A DNA stretch of 27,791 bases from Cytidiella melzeri. Its lineage: Eukaryota > Basidiomycota > Agaricomycetes > Polyporales > Irpicaceae. Both the position numbers and the translations under genes were made by a program. Shown in pieces: positions 6,686-17,624 of the stretch. Position 1 is the first letter of the stretch. Each line of letters begins with the position of its first letter. The notes below the pieces were generated by a model that worked only from the letters and a program-made list of their open reading frames with translations, was not told where the DNA came from and did no database searches. Location: positions 1-27,791 of the forward strand of contig JABYQR010000484.1 in assembly GCA_022592445.1 (NCBI GenBank), written 5' to 3'.

Positions 6686-9296
6686 TCAAAGAACCAGCAG
6701 TCGGTGATGTATGTAGTGTGGCCTTGCAGCCGAGTGTATGCGATGATGGGTCCCTACATGGTAGGGCCCAATGGTTCTGACTTCTCCGAGCCGTTGTCGG
6801 AGGGTGACGGTGACCTCGAAGGTGGCAGGGGGGACAAAGGTGAATCCCGCGGAAACACGGCCGACAGCCAATGGTTGATCTCAGCGACCTGTGGCGAGGT
6901 GATGATCTCGATGTCGAGGGACAGTAGTTCACCTGTCACCCCGCGCAGCCATCGACGGACATTGTCCTCCGTGGGTTCTTCGGTCATGGCAGTTGTCTCG
7001 AACAACTGCGATGCCGTGGGCTTGATCTCCTCCTTGCCAACCGCGACCAGAGCTCGAATGAACTCGACGGACGGCGTGGTCAACAAGGACGGTGGTCCCA
7101 GGCGGGCGGCTCTGATCATCCCCCTGAGACGGTCCGAGTTTCCTACTCGGCGAGTGACTGGGTCCCTTTCGATTCCAGGAATCTCGACGTTTGGATTTGC
7201 GTTGAGATAACAAATCCAAGTCTAGATGACCTGGGGTGCTAGACTTGCGCCTGGGTCACTCGTGGGCACCATTGGGGGTGCGGGCCTGTGTTCGCCTGCC
7301 GGCAAGGGGGACGGTTTGCAGGTTGCCCTGCACGAGTAGTGTGTTGTGCGGGTTGCCCCGCGTGTGGTGGTAGGCGCATCATGTTGGATGGCCCGGAGGG
7401 AGGTGGTCGGCTCTCGATGCTGGCGAGCCATTCCTGTGTGTGCGCGTGGACGGTCCCGGCGCGAAGGGTTTGTGTCGAGGGGGCGAGGACGTGGACGAGG
7501 CAGCGGGTTGACCTGCATGCAACGTCTTTGCCTTCTTCTTCTTCTTCCCCTTCTCAGCCTGCTGCTGAGTCTTATCTAGTAATGGGTACCAGGTAGGCCT
7601 CGGTGGGACTCCCTCACGGCTTCCTGTCGCAGCCGTTCGTGATCGCGGGGGACCTGGTTGCAGTGATGGACGTAGAGTTTCCAGAACTGTACGCCTCAGA
7701 GTTGCACTGGTTGTGCGCAACGTCTGGAGGTGCCTAACCTCGCCGACGGTCCTGGGAACAGCCAGTGCCCAGGTTCTGTCCATTTGACGTGTACAGTTGC
7801 AGGGCTCTGCGGCTGTCGTCGAGCTGCCCAACAGACTGGGCCTGACACGTGTGAGTCGCGTGCATCAGGTCCCACCGCACCCCACGTACGGTCCCTAGAC
7901 CAGTGGTGAAGCCGTGCGCTCAGACTCGTCTGGCGCCTAGTGGCCAGTGGGCTGGGTAGCCCGGGAACCCGTAAGGGTAGAGCTTCAGCTCGTGTTTTGT
8001 CCAGTTCACCCCGTGATCGGATTGATCATTTCTTGTTCGGGGCACGTCTGGTAGGCATCCTCGCATCCACGGGGATACCGTATATGATACGGTATCCTCG
8101 GTTACCACGTCGGGCCGATGATTATCGGTACGCCCTGCGGGTCCCTCAGTGGGATGAGCCTGTTGTACACACTCGTGTTACTGATGTGGACATGGCATTG
8201 GGTCACTGCTCCCGGGGCACGGTACCAATCGATGGTTGGGGCCGTGCTGTGAGGCCGGCTCCAGTCGTTGGCGAGTGCAGCCCCTTGCGGGGCAGGTGTG
8301 ATACGCTCTGCGAGCGATACTGGTGGAGGCGTTGCCTCGTGGGGTTCAGTCTTGTCGACTGTTATGCACTCCTCTAAGGGTGCGCGTGGGGAGTTGCCTC
8401 CGGTTTAGATGTCCTGACGGACCTGCCTGCCTCTCCTTCTCCTCAATTTGGTGGTCGTACTCCTCCGCCTCCTTCCTCGCCTTCGCACGAGCCTTTTTGC
8501 CCCACGCTTCGTGGTTGGCTCATCGTTGTAGTTGTCCAATCCTCCTTCCACTCATCTCGCCCTTCACTGTAGTGGTCACGAGCGATTTCGAAGTGATGGA
8601 TCTGCTTCTTGAGATCCTCTGTTGGAACCGTTGCAAAACGGTTTGATGCCGCCTCTCTGGATTGTGCGCGTCCACGCTGCACAAGCTCCCAACGGAGGTC
8701 CTCGCTCTTGAACTCCTGGTACTTGAGTTCGGACTCCGAGTGGCCCAGGGTGTCCTCGTTCCGCTGAGGCAGGCCTCGCATTGCCTCAGCTACTCTAAAT
8801 AGTAATTGGGTCATTCCGCAGGCAGTCTATGTTGTTGCGTAGTCAATCGTTCTCTCGACGGAGACGATCAAGCTTGTGCGAGTTGACTCGCGGTGCGGTG
8901 ACGGTGTCCTGTTGGCTTTTCCAAGTAGGCATGGATTTAATCACTGTTCCGCCACAAGGGCGTTGTTGAACGAGATAGACTGGGAGTGGCTGGCCCTGTG
9001 TGTTATCCAGTTGGAGTACACGGGGCAGCCAATAGGGTGTACGACTCCTACACCTGGGATATGAGCCCATGGTGCGTCGTCGTCGCCAGAGGGCGGTGAG
9101 GAGCTCCTCCTGCGCTTCCGTGAGGACTCTCCTCTGGACTGCTGTGAGTCCCGCAAGCTGCTTGCGTGGCAATCCTCGCGTGAGCGACGAGGGGGGTTGC
9201 ACGGTCCGTGCAATTTTGAGGGTGGCGAGGCAAGCGGTCTTGCAACCGTCCTCGTCCTTGCCCGTCCTGAGATCCTTGGCTTCTGCTGGTGGACAT
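6686..9296 (-). pseudogene. Extra degenerate ORF region (ORF3) between pol and 3' LTR
   Basis: About 2.6 kb on the minus strand downstream of the pol stop (9551) has coding character broken by frameshifts and stops. A candidate start ATG at 9296 has A at -3 (MSTSRSQGSQDG). Recognisable stretches switch frame: a basic segment SSRKRRRSSSPPSGDDD (about 9100), a charged, probably helical segment SESELKYQEFKSEDLRWEL (about 8700), KARKEAEEYDHQIEEKER (about 8470), WYRAPGAVTQCHVHISN (about 8210), a Lys-rich run of KKKKKAK (about 7540), and an acidic to neutral C-terminal part around 6750-7110. I recognise no domain. No signal peptide or membrane span is evident, so an envelope is not supported. It lies inside the LTR-bounded element and before the polypurine tract, so it is probably an accessory gene of this lineage or captured DNA. 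Confidence 0.5.
8073..8097. repeat. Perfect 11-bp palindrome with 3-nt spacer
   Basis: GGATACCGTAT and ATACGGTATCC flank ATG. It lies within the degenerate ORF3 region. It may be incidental coding sequence or a protein-binding or hairpin site. Confidence 0.6.
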
Positions 9297-9550
9297 TTTT
9301 GTGTTTTGGTGAGTTGTGTGGTTTGGGAAAGTGAAGTGGTGGAGAAGGCGTGAGCCTGAGTGTTGGTTGGGAGGTGGTGGTCGTTGGAAAGAGAGGTTGC
9401 CGCTTGCAGCGTGCAGTAGACAGCAATCAGGGGCATCTGTGTGTGTCCCAATGTGGGATTTGCGCCCGGAGCACCCAACTTTTCCGCCAAGTGAATAAAA
9501 TTGACGGAACCTCGGAGATCCGAGGTGTTTCAGGCAGTGTCCCGCCAATC

Positions 9551-11099
9551 TTATCTTATCCGGGGCAACTCTTGCATTGAATTTACCCCTTGAGTGTCTA
9601 GATAGTTGTCCAGTGCCGAGCACTCGTCTACGTTGGTGAGTGGCTCCCAAGTTTTGTCTCCCAGGTTCCACTTGATGTGGAACTTCAAAAACTGCCGGTC
9701 CACTTGTGGTTGTCAATTCTTTGACCAGCCACTCCCCTTCTTCGGGGTTTCCCATGTTGTAGAATACCCAGGTTTCCTGGTGAGGTAATAATACATCGTC
9801 GTTTTTCTCGTGGCGTCTGAGTTGACTGACGTGAAACATGGGATGGATCCGTTGCCGGACTAGGTCCTCCGGTAGTTTCAAGGTATAATCAGAGGTGGCT
9901 GGATGGGCCACCTTGATCTCGTAGGGGCCAAACATTTTGGTAACAACTTTTTAGCCCGGCCTTTGGCAGGTTTAGATTCTCAGTAGAGAGGTAAACATAT
10001 TCCCCTTCTTTCAGGGGTTTGGGTTTCCCCTCAGAGAGACTTTTGTCTTGACACCTGTTATTGGCATGATAGGTCTGGTGGACCCGACTGTTGATTATTG
10101 CATCGTGGGCAAGCATGAGGTTGTCAAGTGCCTTTTGAGCAAAAGACTGGACACCAGGCAGCTTACTGTACGGTATGGACTTACTCATGCGGGGTATGTG
10201 TGCCCCAGTAAGCTCAAACGGTGCAAACCCGGTTGAACTACTGGCGGCTGTGTTCAGAGCGAACTCAGTCATGGGGAGTTGATCTACCCAGTCGCTCTGG
10301 TCAGGTTTAATCAGGGTGCGAAGCACCTGAGTAATGGAGCGGGTAGCCCGCTCAGTAGCCCCATCCGTCTGAGGATGAAAGGCTGTCAACATTAATAGTC
10401 GAGTCCCTAATAGCCTTTGTACCTCCTTCCAGAAAGCTGAAGTAAACTTCGAGTCCCTATTGCTAACAATGGACTCGGCGACACCATGTAGTTGGACTAT
10501 GTCCTTCACATAAAGCCATGCAAGTTTGCTGGCCTTAATCTTTGTAGTGACTGGGATTAAGGGTACATTAGACGTGAGTCTGCAAAGCACTACCCAAAGT
10601 AGTCTAGCCCTTGACACATAGGGAACAGCCCCAAGAAGTCCATTGCTATGGACTGCCAAGGGTACGCCGTTATGGGCAGCAAATGAAGTAAGCCTGCTGG
10701 TAGCCTGTTACTTGCCTTCGTTGTCTGGCAGAGTCCACAGCTGAGGCAGAATTTAATCATGTCCTTCCCCAGCGTAGGCCACCAGTACAATTTCCTGATG
10801 TACTCTGCCGTCTGTCAATGGCCATAGTGCCCCAGTGTAAGGTGGGCATTGTCGATGACAATGTTGACGAGTGTTCTCCGCTCAACTTTGATCCTGGGAT
10901 ACAAAGTACTTTGTTCCTGAAGCGGTTCTTTGTGAAGAGGAACCCATTGCGCTCTGTGAACGCACGGTATTCCTTTGGTGCTTGTTCGACCTTCGAGAGT
11001 GTTGGGTCGGACTTGTATACTGAACGGATGATGTCCTCGAAGTTATCGAGTAGCTTCATCCTTTCAGATAGTGGTGTGATGTCCTCGCTGGGCTCTAAA
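9551..11099 (-). pseudogene. Chromovirus integrase with chromodomain, broken
   Basis: After the target of the solo LTR, the frame reads through a linker (QAPKEYRAFTERNGFLF) typical of the RNase H-integrase boundary. Next come zinc-binding CLSCGLCQTTK (about 10740), catalytic WQSIAMDFLG (first Asp), VSNRDSKFTSAFW (second Asp, about 10460), and HPQTDGATERATRS (Glu, about 10360). Then FGPYEIKVAHPATSDYTLKL and IHPMFHVSQLR (about 9880). A frameshift near 9700 leads to KFHIKWNLGDKTWEPL, a chromodomain core, and a stop TAA at 9551-9553. At least two frameshifts break it. The enzyme would insert element DNA; chromodomains guide chromoviruses to marked chromatin. Confidence 0.82.
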
Positions 11100-11104
11100 G
11101 CCGC

Positions 11105-11790
11105 TGTTAAGACCGACTATCGTAAAGGGACATGTTGTCAAGTCAGAACCCCTTGGTGTAGCTACACACAGGGTCGGATGATGGTCTAGGCTGCACTGTC
11201 GCTGTCAAGCACAGTGGCAGACAGATGATGGTTTGATAGAAGGAATATTGATACAAAGTGGATAGACTAAGGTTCTAGCCCCATGTCTAGCGGCTATTTA
11301 TACATGTTGACCTAACTACTTCTGGACCAGTTCAAAATAGTGGTAGCAAATCGGAGGAATAGAAAGGGAGAACAATACACAGAGAACATCCACTGCTTTG
11401 GAAAGCCAATGAGAGAAAAGACCGTCAAGGTGCGGAAACAAGGGACAATAGAAAGGTGAAACATGAGGCAAAGATCAATAGAGAAGGGGTTTGAACCCAA
11501 AACAGGGGATAGACGGGGTTGGACCCAATAGAGTGGTAACGGAGGTATGGAGAGACTGAGGGTTGAACCAAGGCAATGGTAACCAATCGGAGTTAGGTCC
11601 GAGGTTTGAATGGACACAAGGAGACAACTAATGACATAATAGTCTGTGTTGAACGGAGGCAATGTGGATCAGGGAACAATGGAGGAAGGACGAGTTGGAT
11701 CGTCAAGGCAATTGTAAAGAAGATAACTAGTTGTCAAGATAATCAAAGAAGTAAAAAAATAATAATAGGGTGTGAAGACCGTTTGTAACA
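11105..11790 (-). mobile_element. Solo LTR (family 2) inserted in the chromovirus pol
   Basis: This 686-bp block has TG...CA ends (TGTTAAGACC at 11105, TTTGTAACA to 11790) and a perfect 5-bp target duplication GCCGC at 11100-11104 and 11791-11795. Removing it with one duplication copy joins the pol frame exactly: HCKDPAA runs into LEPSEDITPLSE. Minus-strand orientation is suggested by TATAAATA at 11295-11302, downstream of several ATTGTT-like sites (about 11340-11700). No ORF within it looks real. Confidence 0.92.
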
Positions 11791-11795
11791 GCCGC

Positions 11796-12425
11796 TGGGT
11801 CTTTGCAATGCTCCTCAAGTTCATTGGCTTCTGCATTGCGTTCTTCAAGCTCTTTGCAGGAACAATACTTGGTCGAGGGTTTCCTCACTCGTGCAGATTG
11901 GAGCTCTGCTCTCCTTTCCTTGGGTAGTTCATGACCTTCTGGGTCAAAACGGATGTCGGCGTTGACGTAGTTGTCAAACAGGTGGGTTTCCCCAGGGTTG
12001 TTGTTCGCGTAGTAGCAATATAGGCAGTCGGCCACCTTGTTAAGTTCACCTTTCACGTAGATTATCTTGTAATCGAAATGCTCAAGGTATTCCATTCAGC
12101 GGGTTTGCCATGGAGAAAAGTTAGGTTGCATCTTGAAGAAATCTAACGCCTTATGGTCCGTGACTATGCTGATGGGGTGACCCATGAGTTTGTCCTCCCA
12201 TTTCAGCAGGGCTTCGAGGATGGCTATGGTTTCCATCTCAAATACGCGGTAAGTTTGTTGTGCCACTGTGGATTTCTTGGACATAAATCCGGCTGGCCTG
12301 CACAAATGCCATTCAGGGCCTTGCCCGTATACAGCTCCAACGCCATAGATGGAGGCATCGCATATTACCCATATGGGCTCCTTGAGCCTGGGGTCTATCG
12401 GCCTGAGTATGGGCACCCTGCACAC
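11796..12425 (-). pseudogene. Chromovirus RNase H and connection region
   Basis: IWVICDASIYGVGAV carries the catalytic Asp of a Ty3-type RNase H. FMSKKSTVAQQTYRVFEMETIAILEAL holds the expected Glu region, and SIVTDHKALDFF the next Asp. A second stretch, EYLEHFDYKIIYVKGELNKVADCL, is the usual C-terminal motif; it is separated from the first by a stop at the 12096 boundary. Downstream it continues into the integrase, once the solo LTR is ignored. Confidence 0.8.
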
Positions 12426-12589
12426 AAGCTCCTAAATAGACTGAAAGCACTTCTCGTGCAGGGCCTTCCAATGGAAGACGTGGCCGTTCCGCAAAATTTT
12501 GGCAAGGGGTCCAGTGTAAGATGAGACGTCAGGCATAAATTGTGCTAAGTATTGAACCAGTCAAGGAACCTCTGGATGTCACCATAGTC

Positions 12590-13330
12590 CCTGGGTGTGC
12601 GCCACTCACGCACCTTGGCCATCTTATCAGCACTTGCATGTAGGCCTCAGTTATCTATGACATGGCCCAGGCAGTCCATCCTTTTGGAATAGAGATCACA
12701 TTTGGACGCCTTGAGGTACAGTTCGGCGGACCTGAGGCATTCGAATATGAGTTTGAGGTGTCTCTCGTGTTTGACCATACTGTCTGAGAAAACGAATTTG
12801 TTGTTGAGATATACATGGACGAAGCGTCCTATGTAGTCTCGGAAGATGTGCGTCATGAGGCGCTGGAAGGTGGATGGTGCATTGCAATCTCCTTATTGCA
12901 TAACAAGGCTGAGCATTGTGCCATACACTGTAGCGAATGCAGTTTTGTGGACGTCCTCTGGGACTATACGCACTTGTTCGTACACATCGGAGAGGTTGAT
13001 CTTTGACCTGTACTTAGCCCTTGCTACGTCCATGCAGATTTGTTCCTGGTCAGGGAACGGGGATACATCGTGCACTGTATTGTTGTTTCGTTGACGGCAA
13101 TCAAATACGGTTCTTAAAAAGCCGTTCTTCTTGGGAAGGCAGAGCATTGGCGCGGCTTGGGGAACGTTTTGGAACATCCACCATCCTGCTCGCTCGTATC
13201 TTTCAATTTTCTCTAACAGTTTGGGCTTTTGAGTGCATCTGGGCACCTCGGATGGTGATACCTGTACTTATGACTTTTGTCGATCATGCATATCGTGTGG
13301 TTTATTTTGCGTATGGGAGGTAGTTTCTCC
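12590..13330 (-). pseudogene. Chromovirus reverse transcriptase with dead active site
   Basis: Two fragments in different frames are seen. One (about 12893-13246) has LCLPKKNGFLRTVFDCRQRNN and SKINLSDVYEQVRI, equivalent to the first RT Asp motif. The other (about 12647-12856) has FVHVYLNNKFVFSDS, where the family has YLDD. Both Asp codons are changed to AAC (12800-12805), consistent with two G-to-A changes on the coding strand. The metal-binding pair is lost, so the enzyme would be inactive even without the frameshift near 12890. Confidence 0.82.
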
Positions 13331-13756
13331 GGTACCCCGGACATGATGTCTGCATAGTCTGAAGCTCAGTGGGCTCTCAAGTGGGGTAAGTCCTTTTTGG
13401 ACAATTCAGGAGGGCCTTTTGGCCTGTGTAAGTTGATATTATGGAAACGTTCGCGAGTTGAGCTCGCTGCTTGTACCGCTATAGAGTCCAGCTCTGATGC
13501 ATTTGGTGGGGGGCTTGCGCCCTTCAATAGTCAATCCCTTTTTGAAGGTTTGGGTGTGAGCTTTTGCTCCCGAGTGGACTTGTGCGTTATCGTCTTGTCT
13601 GTCCCTTCCCCTGCAAGAGTAGGCACGTGGTCTGCGGCAAATTGTATGGTGTTGCGTGTGAAGTCCATCACCACGTTGGCTTGCGCATGAAGGGCATACC
13701 GAGTACCATGTCGTAATGGTCAATATTGACCACATAGCATGGAATCCGGGTTTGTC

Positions 13757-16126
13757 GTGGTCACTCGCATAGTGACTGTACTTGTTACATTTGTAGCACT
13801 GGACCTTGGACAGGTCCGTTGGAGGCTTCTTTTCCCCTCCGTGGCTCAGCTGCGCTGCAGCACCTGTGCTTCGGGTTGATCCCGTGCTAGCAGACTGTCC
13901 GACTCCCGTGCCCTGGATGGGGCGTCGAGTGATTCAGTTACCCGATTGATTTGCGTGGTCGGTACAACGCGGTTGAGGTCCTTGCGGATGTCTGAGTCAA
14001 TGTCTCTGACCGAATGAGGCGGGTTGCCATTTTTCCTTAGTTCGGTGGTCATTGGGGCTTCCCCTGCTCGGCCTCGAAGTGTGCTCACTTGGTCTCTGTT
14101 GAGTGCGAGCACTCCTCTGCCTCTGGAATAGACGGGCAGTCTTATCTGCGTTTTCAATGGATAGGGCCTCTGTTAGGAGTTTCTCAATGACCGTGACTTT
14201 GGCGGTCATCTTACTATTGCGCATTATCGCTGTGGATATGGCTTCTGGCAGTTCCCTAAGGAACTTGCATTGGAACTCGTAATCGCTAGGGTGTTCCACC
14301 ATTTATTTGGCGTACTTGAGCATGTCCGAGTACTGTCCGGACACGCCATTCCCGGCTCGGTACTGTACTCACTCGTACCTTTCAGTCGCAAGTTGTATAG
14401 TTGCTTGGTGTACAAAGCATGTATGGAATTCTATAATTACTTCCGTGAACATCCAGTCGTCACAATTACTGAATGGGTCCATTATTTCGGAGTTGTACCA
14501 GGTGAGAGCGTTTCCCTTGAGGGATTCCCCTAGTATCATGATTCTCGCGTAGTCGTTGGATAGGCCCACAAGCCTGGTAATCCAAAAGTACCTCACCAGG
14601 TTCTTCAGCCATTGATGGAAGATCTCAACGTTGTCTTCCCCGCCATACACATTTGGGGCTGTTGCCTTACTGCTTGCTTAACTGAGGCAGGTCCTCTGGC
14701 TCGACCTCCATGATCTGTTTGAGCTGTCGGAGGATATACTCTGTGCTGTTGTTGTTCAGCTTTGCTGTCGCGGTAGGTACTGCTCTGTAGGCAGATACAG
14801 AGTGCGCCGTTACCGGCTGTGCCATGTTTTGCGCTGCTGGAGCGGAAACAAAGTATCAAGGATTGACCCCTCTAGTTGGTATACTGGGAGGGAGGTTCCT
14901 CGCTCTTCCCCTTTGTGATGTGGGGTTGGGGGGAGGACCCCTTGGGATCCCTGCGCGCGAGTACAAGTCGGAGCTTTTGCTACCGTCGTCTCTGTCACCT
15001 GGGAACTTGGAAACACTGGTTTGCCGCTGACTCCTCATCGAGCGAGTGTGACAACAATTAGGATTGGTGTGGGGCAACCTTTCCCTTGGTGTTGGGCTGC
15101 CTGCCGCAGTTGTGTTCCCGCTTGCTGCTGGGCCAGCCTCTCTATGTTGAGTGGCTTGGTCCTTCCCTGTGCGAGCAGGTATTGCCCTCTCCTCAGTCAT
15201 TGTTCAATGAGCGTGTTTGTCTGGATTGGTGTACCATGCCTTTTTGTCGCTCGTGGCGATTACTTTGGCACCCATTGTCTCTGGGTTTTCATTTGGCTTC
15301 ATAGTAGGGCCCTTCAAGTGTACCTCTCCTGGTGTTGGTTGCCCAACATGTTCTTTGGCCGCCTTGTGGTGGCTTCCCTCGTCGTCGAGCGCGTCCATGT
15401 CAAACACTTCGAAGATGTCGTGGAGACCGCGTATTAGGTTGTGGTTCCAGTCCTCAACCCACTGGAACCTTTCCTCCTGTTCTCTTTGTTTGTGCCTTAA
15501 CTCTCTGTATGCAGTCCTGCTCTTCTTCAGACCTTCATAAGTTTGCAGCATTGCGTTAGCGAGTTCTGGGTCTAACGGGCCTTCAGCCCTTTGTTCTTCT
15601 CGAACTGGTTCAATTTGGCTTTTTGCTGATTTTAATGGGTCACCTTTCGGTGTTACAACGTCCCTATGTCTGTCTACGGTGCTACTGAAAGGGCTCTTCA
15701 GTGGGGGCGAGTTGCCTCGTCCCCACTGGGAGGTTCTTGCGCTTGCGTGGGTGGGGCTTTCAGCTGTTGCTGTGCCTCCATTGCATCCGTGAGGACTCTG
15801 GTGACTGCTGAGGGTTTCCCCTCGTGTGCAGCCACCTTTGAAGTGGTGGTCTTGGTCAAAGAAGATTGGGTGGGCACCTTTTTGCCTTGCCGCCCATCTC
15901 AGACTTTGGTGAATGTCCGACCCACTGACTTGGGTTCGTCAGGGTTGCCCTTTCAGGCCTGCAATGGATCTTCTTCGGCCTTGTGCTTGCTCTTGAGCAT
16001 GATGGCCACGTTTTTGGCGTCGGCCTCGCTGGTCATGTGACTGACAGCTGATATGGACTGGCCGTGAGCCGTTTGCCGCAAATTGGAGGTTTCGCACAAT
16101 TTTGGATTTTTCTTAGCGTCTGACAT
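13757..16126 (-). pseudogene. Chromovirus Gag, degenerate
   Basis: The start ATG at 16124-16126 gives MSDAKKNPKLCETSN. The first 150 codons contain several TGA or TAG codons in place of likely CGA and CAG. A helical, Glu/Arg-rich N-terminal segment follows (about 15330-15560, AYRELRHKQREQEERFQWVED). The retrotransposon capsid domain is at about 14000-14650 (EIFHQWLKNLVRYFWITRLVG, SLKGNALTWYN, then LATERYE). A zinc-knuckle-like CYKCNKYSHYASDH is at 13757-13798; its last ligand is His rather than Cys. Frames change repeatedly. In a live element Gag forms the particle and binds RNA. The stretch 13330-13750 probably holds a protease remnant, with a QANVVMDFTRNTIQF-like segment near 13660, but no clear DTG or DSG was found. 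Confidence 0.72.
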
Positions 16127-16269
16127 TCGGGATCTTCTGGATGTGTCTGGGGTGTCGGGATCTGGGTTTTGTTGGGCACGTAGATAATTTTTTTGCATTG
16201 TAGGGTGTTGTAGAGTAGAGTGGGATTGGAATAGAATGTAGGTAGGTAGAATTCGGGCACTTAAAAAAG
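16127..16269 (-). other. 5' leader of the chromovirus
   Basis: About 140 nt between the 5' LTR and the gag ATG. No TGG-type tRNA primer binding site is apparent directly after the LTR. No other feature was seen. Confidence 0.5.
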
Positions 16270-16553
16270 TGTAAGGATGTTCGTTCTGAATGCACACAAG
16301 GTAAGTATGACTGATATGTATTTGGAACCTACGTGTGTACAAGATAAAAAGATGATCTCTAAATCTACCAGATCTCAGTCCTAAATACTGAGATCTGCTA
16401 CTGTGTAGTACTACCATATACGGTATGTTATTTTCCCACAATGGGCACTGGCCCACTATCTAATCAATACGAGTAAAAGGCCAGATCTACTGATCTGGCC
16501 ATGGGATGCTTGCGCATCAAACAGTGCTTGTGCACATGTACCAAACCCTAACA
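16270..16553 (-). repeat. 5' LTR of the chromovirus
   Basis: Partner of 6364-6647. The minus strand begins TGTTAGGGTTTG and ends CCTTACA at 16270. Both palindromes of the other LTR are retained. It has fewer CpG dinucleotides than the 3' LTR: several CG sites there are TG or CA here. Confidence 0.85.
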
Positions 16554-16858
16554 CCTTCCTCGTCCCTGCATTCTTCCTTGGCTGGCAGGGCATTCCAGCC
16601 CAGCTGCCAATATATTTCGCCTTTGCCATTGTTTTCTCTCTCCCCGTTTTAGCCTTCCAATACACCTGAGTCACAACCGAGTTTTCTCGTGACACCATAA
16701 TGTTGTTTGTGGAAAACCGTGATCAGTTGAACCAGATCAATCAGGATCACAAGCAACATCATATAAACTTGTTCTGGGCTTCCCTCAACAAACTATCAAT
16801 TGTTGGCCAAAAAACTACACCCTTCCTATACCATCTGATTGATTGATCATTCCGTTAT
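16554..16858 (+). other. Remnant flanking DNA with a short coding-like stretch
   Basis: A plus-strand stretch around 16680-16850 reads FVENRDQLNQINQDHK and LFWASLNKLSIVGQK without interruption for about 58 codons. It then meets a stop just before the LTR insertion at 16864. ATGTTGTTTGTG (about 16700) and CACAAGCAACAT (about 16749) form a near-perfect inverted repeat. No family is recognised. Confidence 0.3.
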
Positions 16859-16863
16859 GTCTT

Positions 16864-17619
16864 TGTTGTGGATGGCCTGACTAGCCCTTATTTTTTGCAA
16901 TTTACCTCTTGTTTTTATCTGTAAAACTCTGGGCTGCAACCCAGTTGCAACCTTCTCTGCACAAACTCCTTTGCACGTCTATTAAGCACCCGTATCACGT
17001 GGCTTAGATGCTCCACACGGTCACGTTACTTGCTACTACGTCACACTGGCATGTGACTCAGCTTAAGTAAGACCACATGGCTACCACCACATGGCTCTGC
17101 CCATAGCTAGGGTTTGATGTCATAGATAAGCGTTCACATGGACTCCTTTTGTTCTTTCCCTATTGTTCTCTTTATGGAAGGATGTTCTCACAGGTGTGGG
17201 AATGGAATACAATAGTTGGTCTCCTTTAAGATAGATTCTCTCACGAGTAGAGTTTTTGGCAAGGTCTAGACAATAGCTATTGTTCCCCTTTAGGTAGTTC
17301 TTTTGTTCTTTGCTCACACGGCTTCTTGCAAAGCCTGCCCTTAACATGGTCTGTGCGCAGGTCCCTGAAGTCTATATAAGCAGCTGCATGTATGCTCCTA
17401 GCCCCCATCTCGACCTCTTGGTCTTTACTGGGCTAGGTAAGCAAACCCCTCTTGTACTAAATAGCAGGTAGTATCAATATTAACTTGGTCTTTACTGGGC
17501 TAGACATCTGCATAAGGTTTATAGCTGGTGAGAGTATTGTGCTTCATGCCTACCACCACCACTTCGTTGTCATCCACTTTGTATCCCTGTTTGTCATGTC
17601 GAGCCTTGTCTCCGTGTCA
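16864..17619 (+). mobile_element. Solo LTR, family 1
   Basis: 756 bp with ends TGTTGTGG and CCGTGTCA and a perfect 5-bp target duplication GTCTT (16859-16863 and 17620-17624). It is an inverted homolog of 887-1647. It carries ATTGTTC-type sites in U3, TATATAA at 17373-17379 and a leader intron at 17437-17503. An ATG at 17546 opens a frame that leaves the LTR and ends at 17767; in the other copy this codon is ACG. Confidence 0.93.
17437..17503 (+). other. Predicted leader intron with duplicated splice-site boxes
   Basis: 67 nt: donor GTAAGC, branch-like ATTAAC, acceptor CTAG. The 20-nt box at 17417-17436 is repeated identically at 17484-17503. The first box starts 44 nt after the start of the TATA box (17373). 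Confidence 0.62.
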
Positions 17620-17624
17620 GTCTT

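Larger units (their letters stand above)
6364..16553 (-). mobile_element. Decayed Ty3-type chromovirus with nested solo LTR
   Basis: Direct repeats of 284 bp (6364-6647 and 16270-16553) flank gag, protease remnants, RT, RNase H, integrase and chromodomain, all on the minus strand, plus an extra coding-like region before the 3' LTR. A purine tract abuts the 3' LTR. Numerous stops and frameshifts, and a mutated RT active site, make it a fossil. The 263-bp LTR core (6385-6647 versus 16291-16553) has 22 differences by hand count, all but one transitions, which suggests old age or C-to-T biased mutation. Outer flanking pentamers (AATAG and CCTTC) do not match, so no target duplication is seen. Total length is about 10.2 kb, or 9.5 kb without the solo LTR at 11105-11790. 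Confidence 0.85.

Noticed and set aside
7222..7831. Host-like Arg/Pro-rich proteins in the 7.2-7.8 kb region
   Set aside because: GC-rich composition keeps several frames open; no motif, and the region lies inside the LTR-bounded element.
6686..9296. Envelope-like third ORF of the chromovirus
   Set aside because: No signal peptide, membrane span or cysteine pattern was visible in any frame, so only an unknown ORF is called.
887..17619. The 0.76-kb inverted pair (887-1647 and 16864-17619) as inverted terminal repeats of the DIRS element with the Ty3 element nested inside
   Set aside because: Both copies have TG...CA LTR ends, the second has its own 5-bp target duplication GTCTT, and the shared recombinase tail is LTR sequence. 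Independent LTR insertions explain it better.
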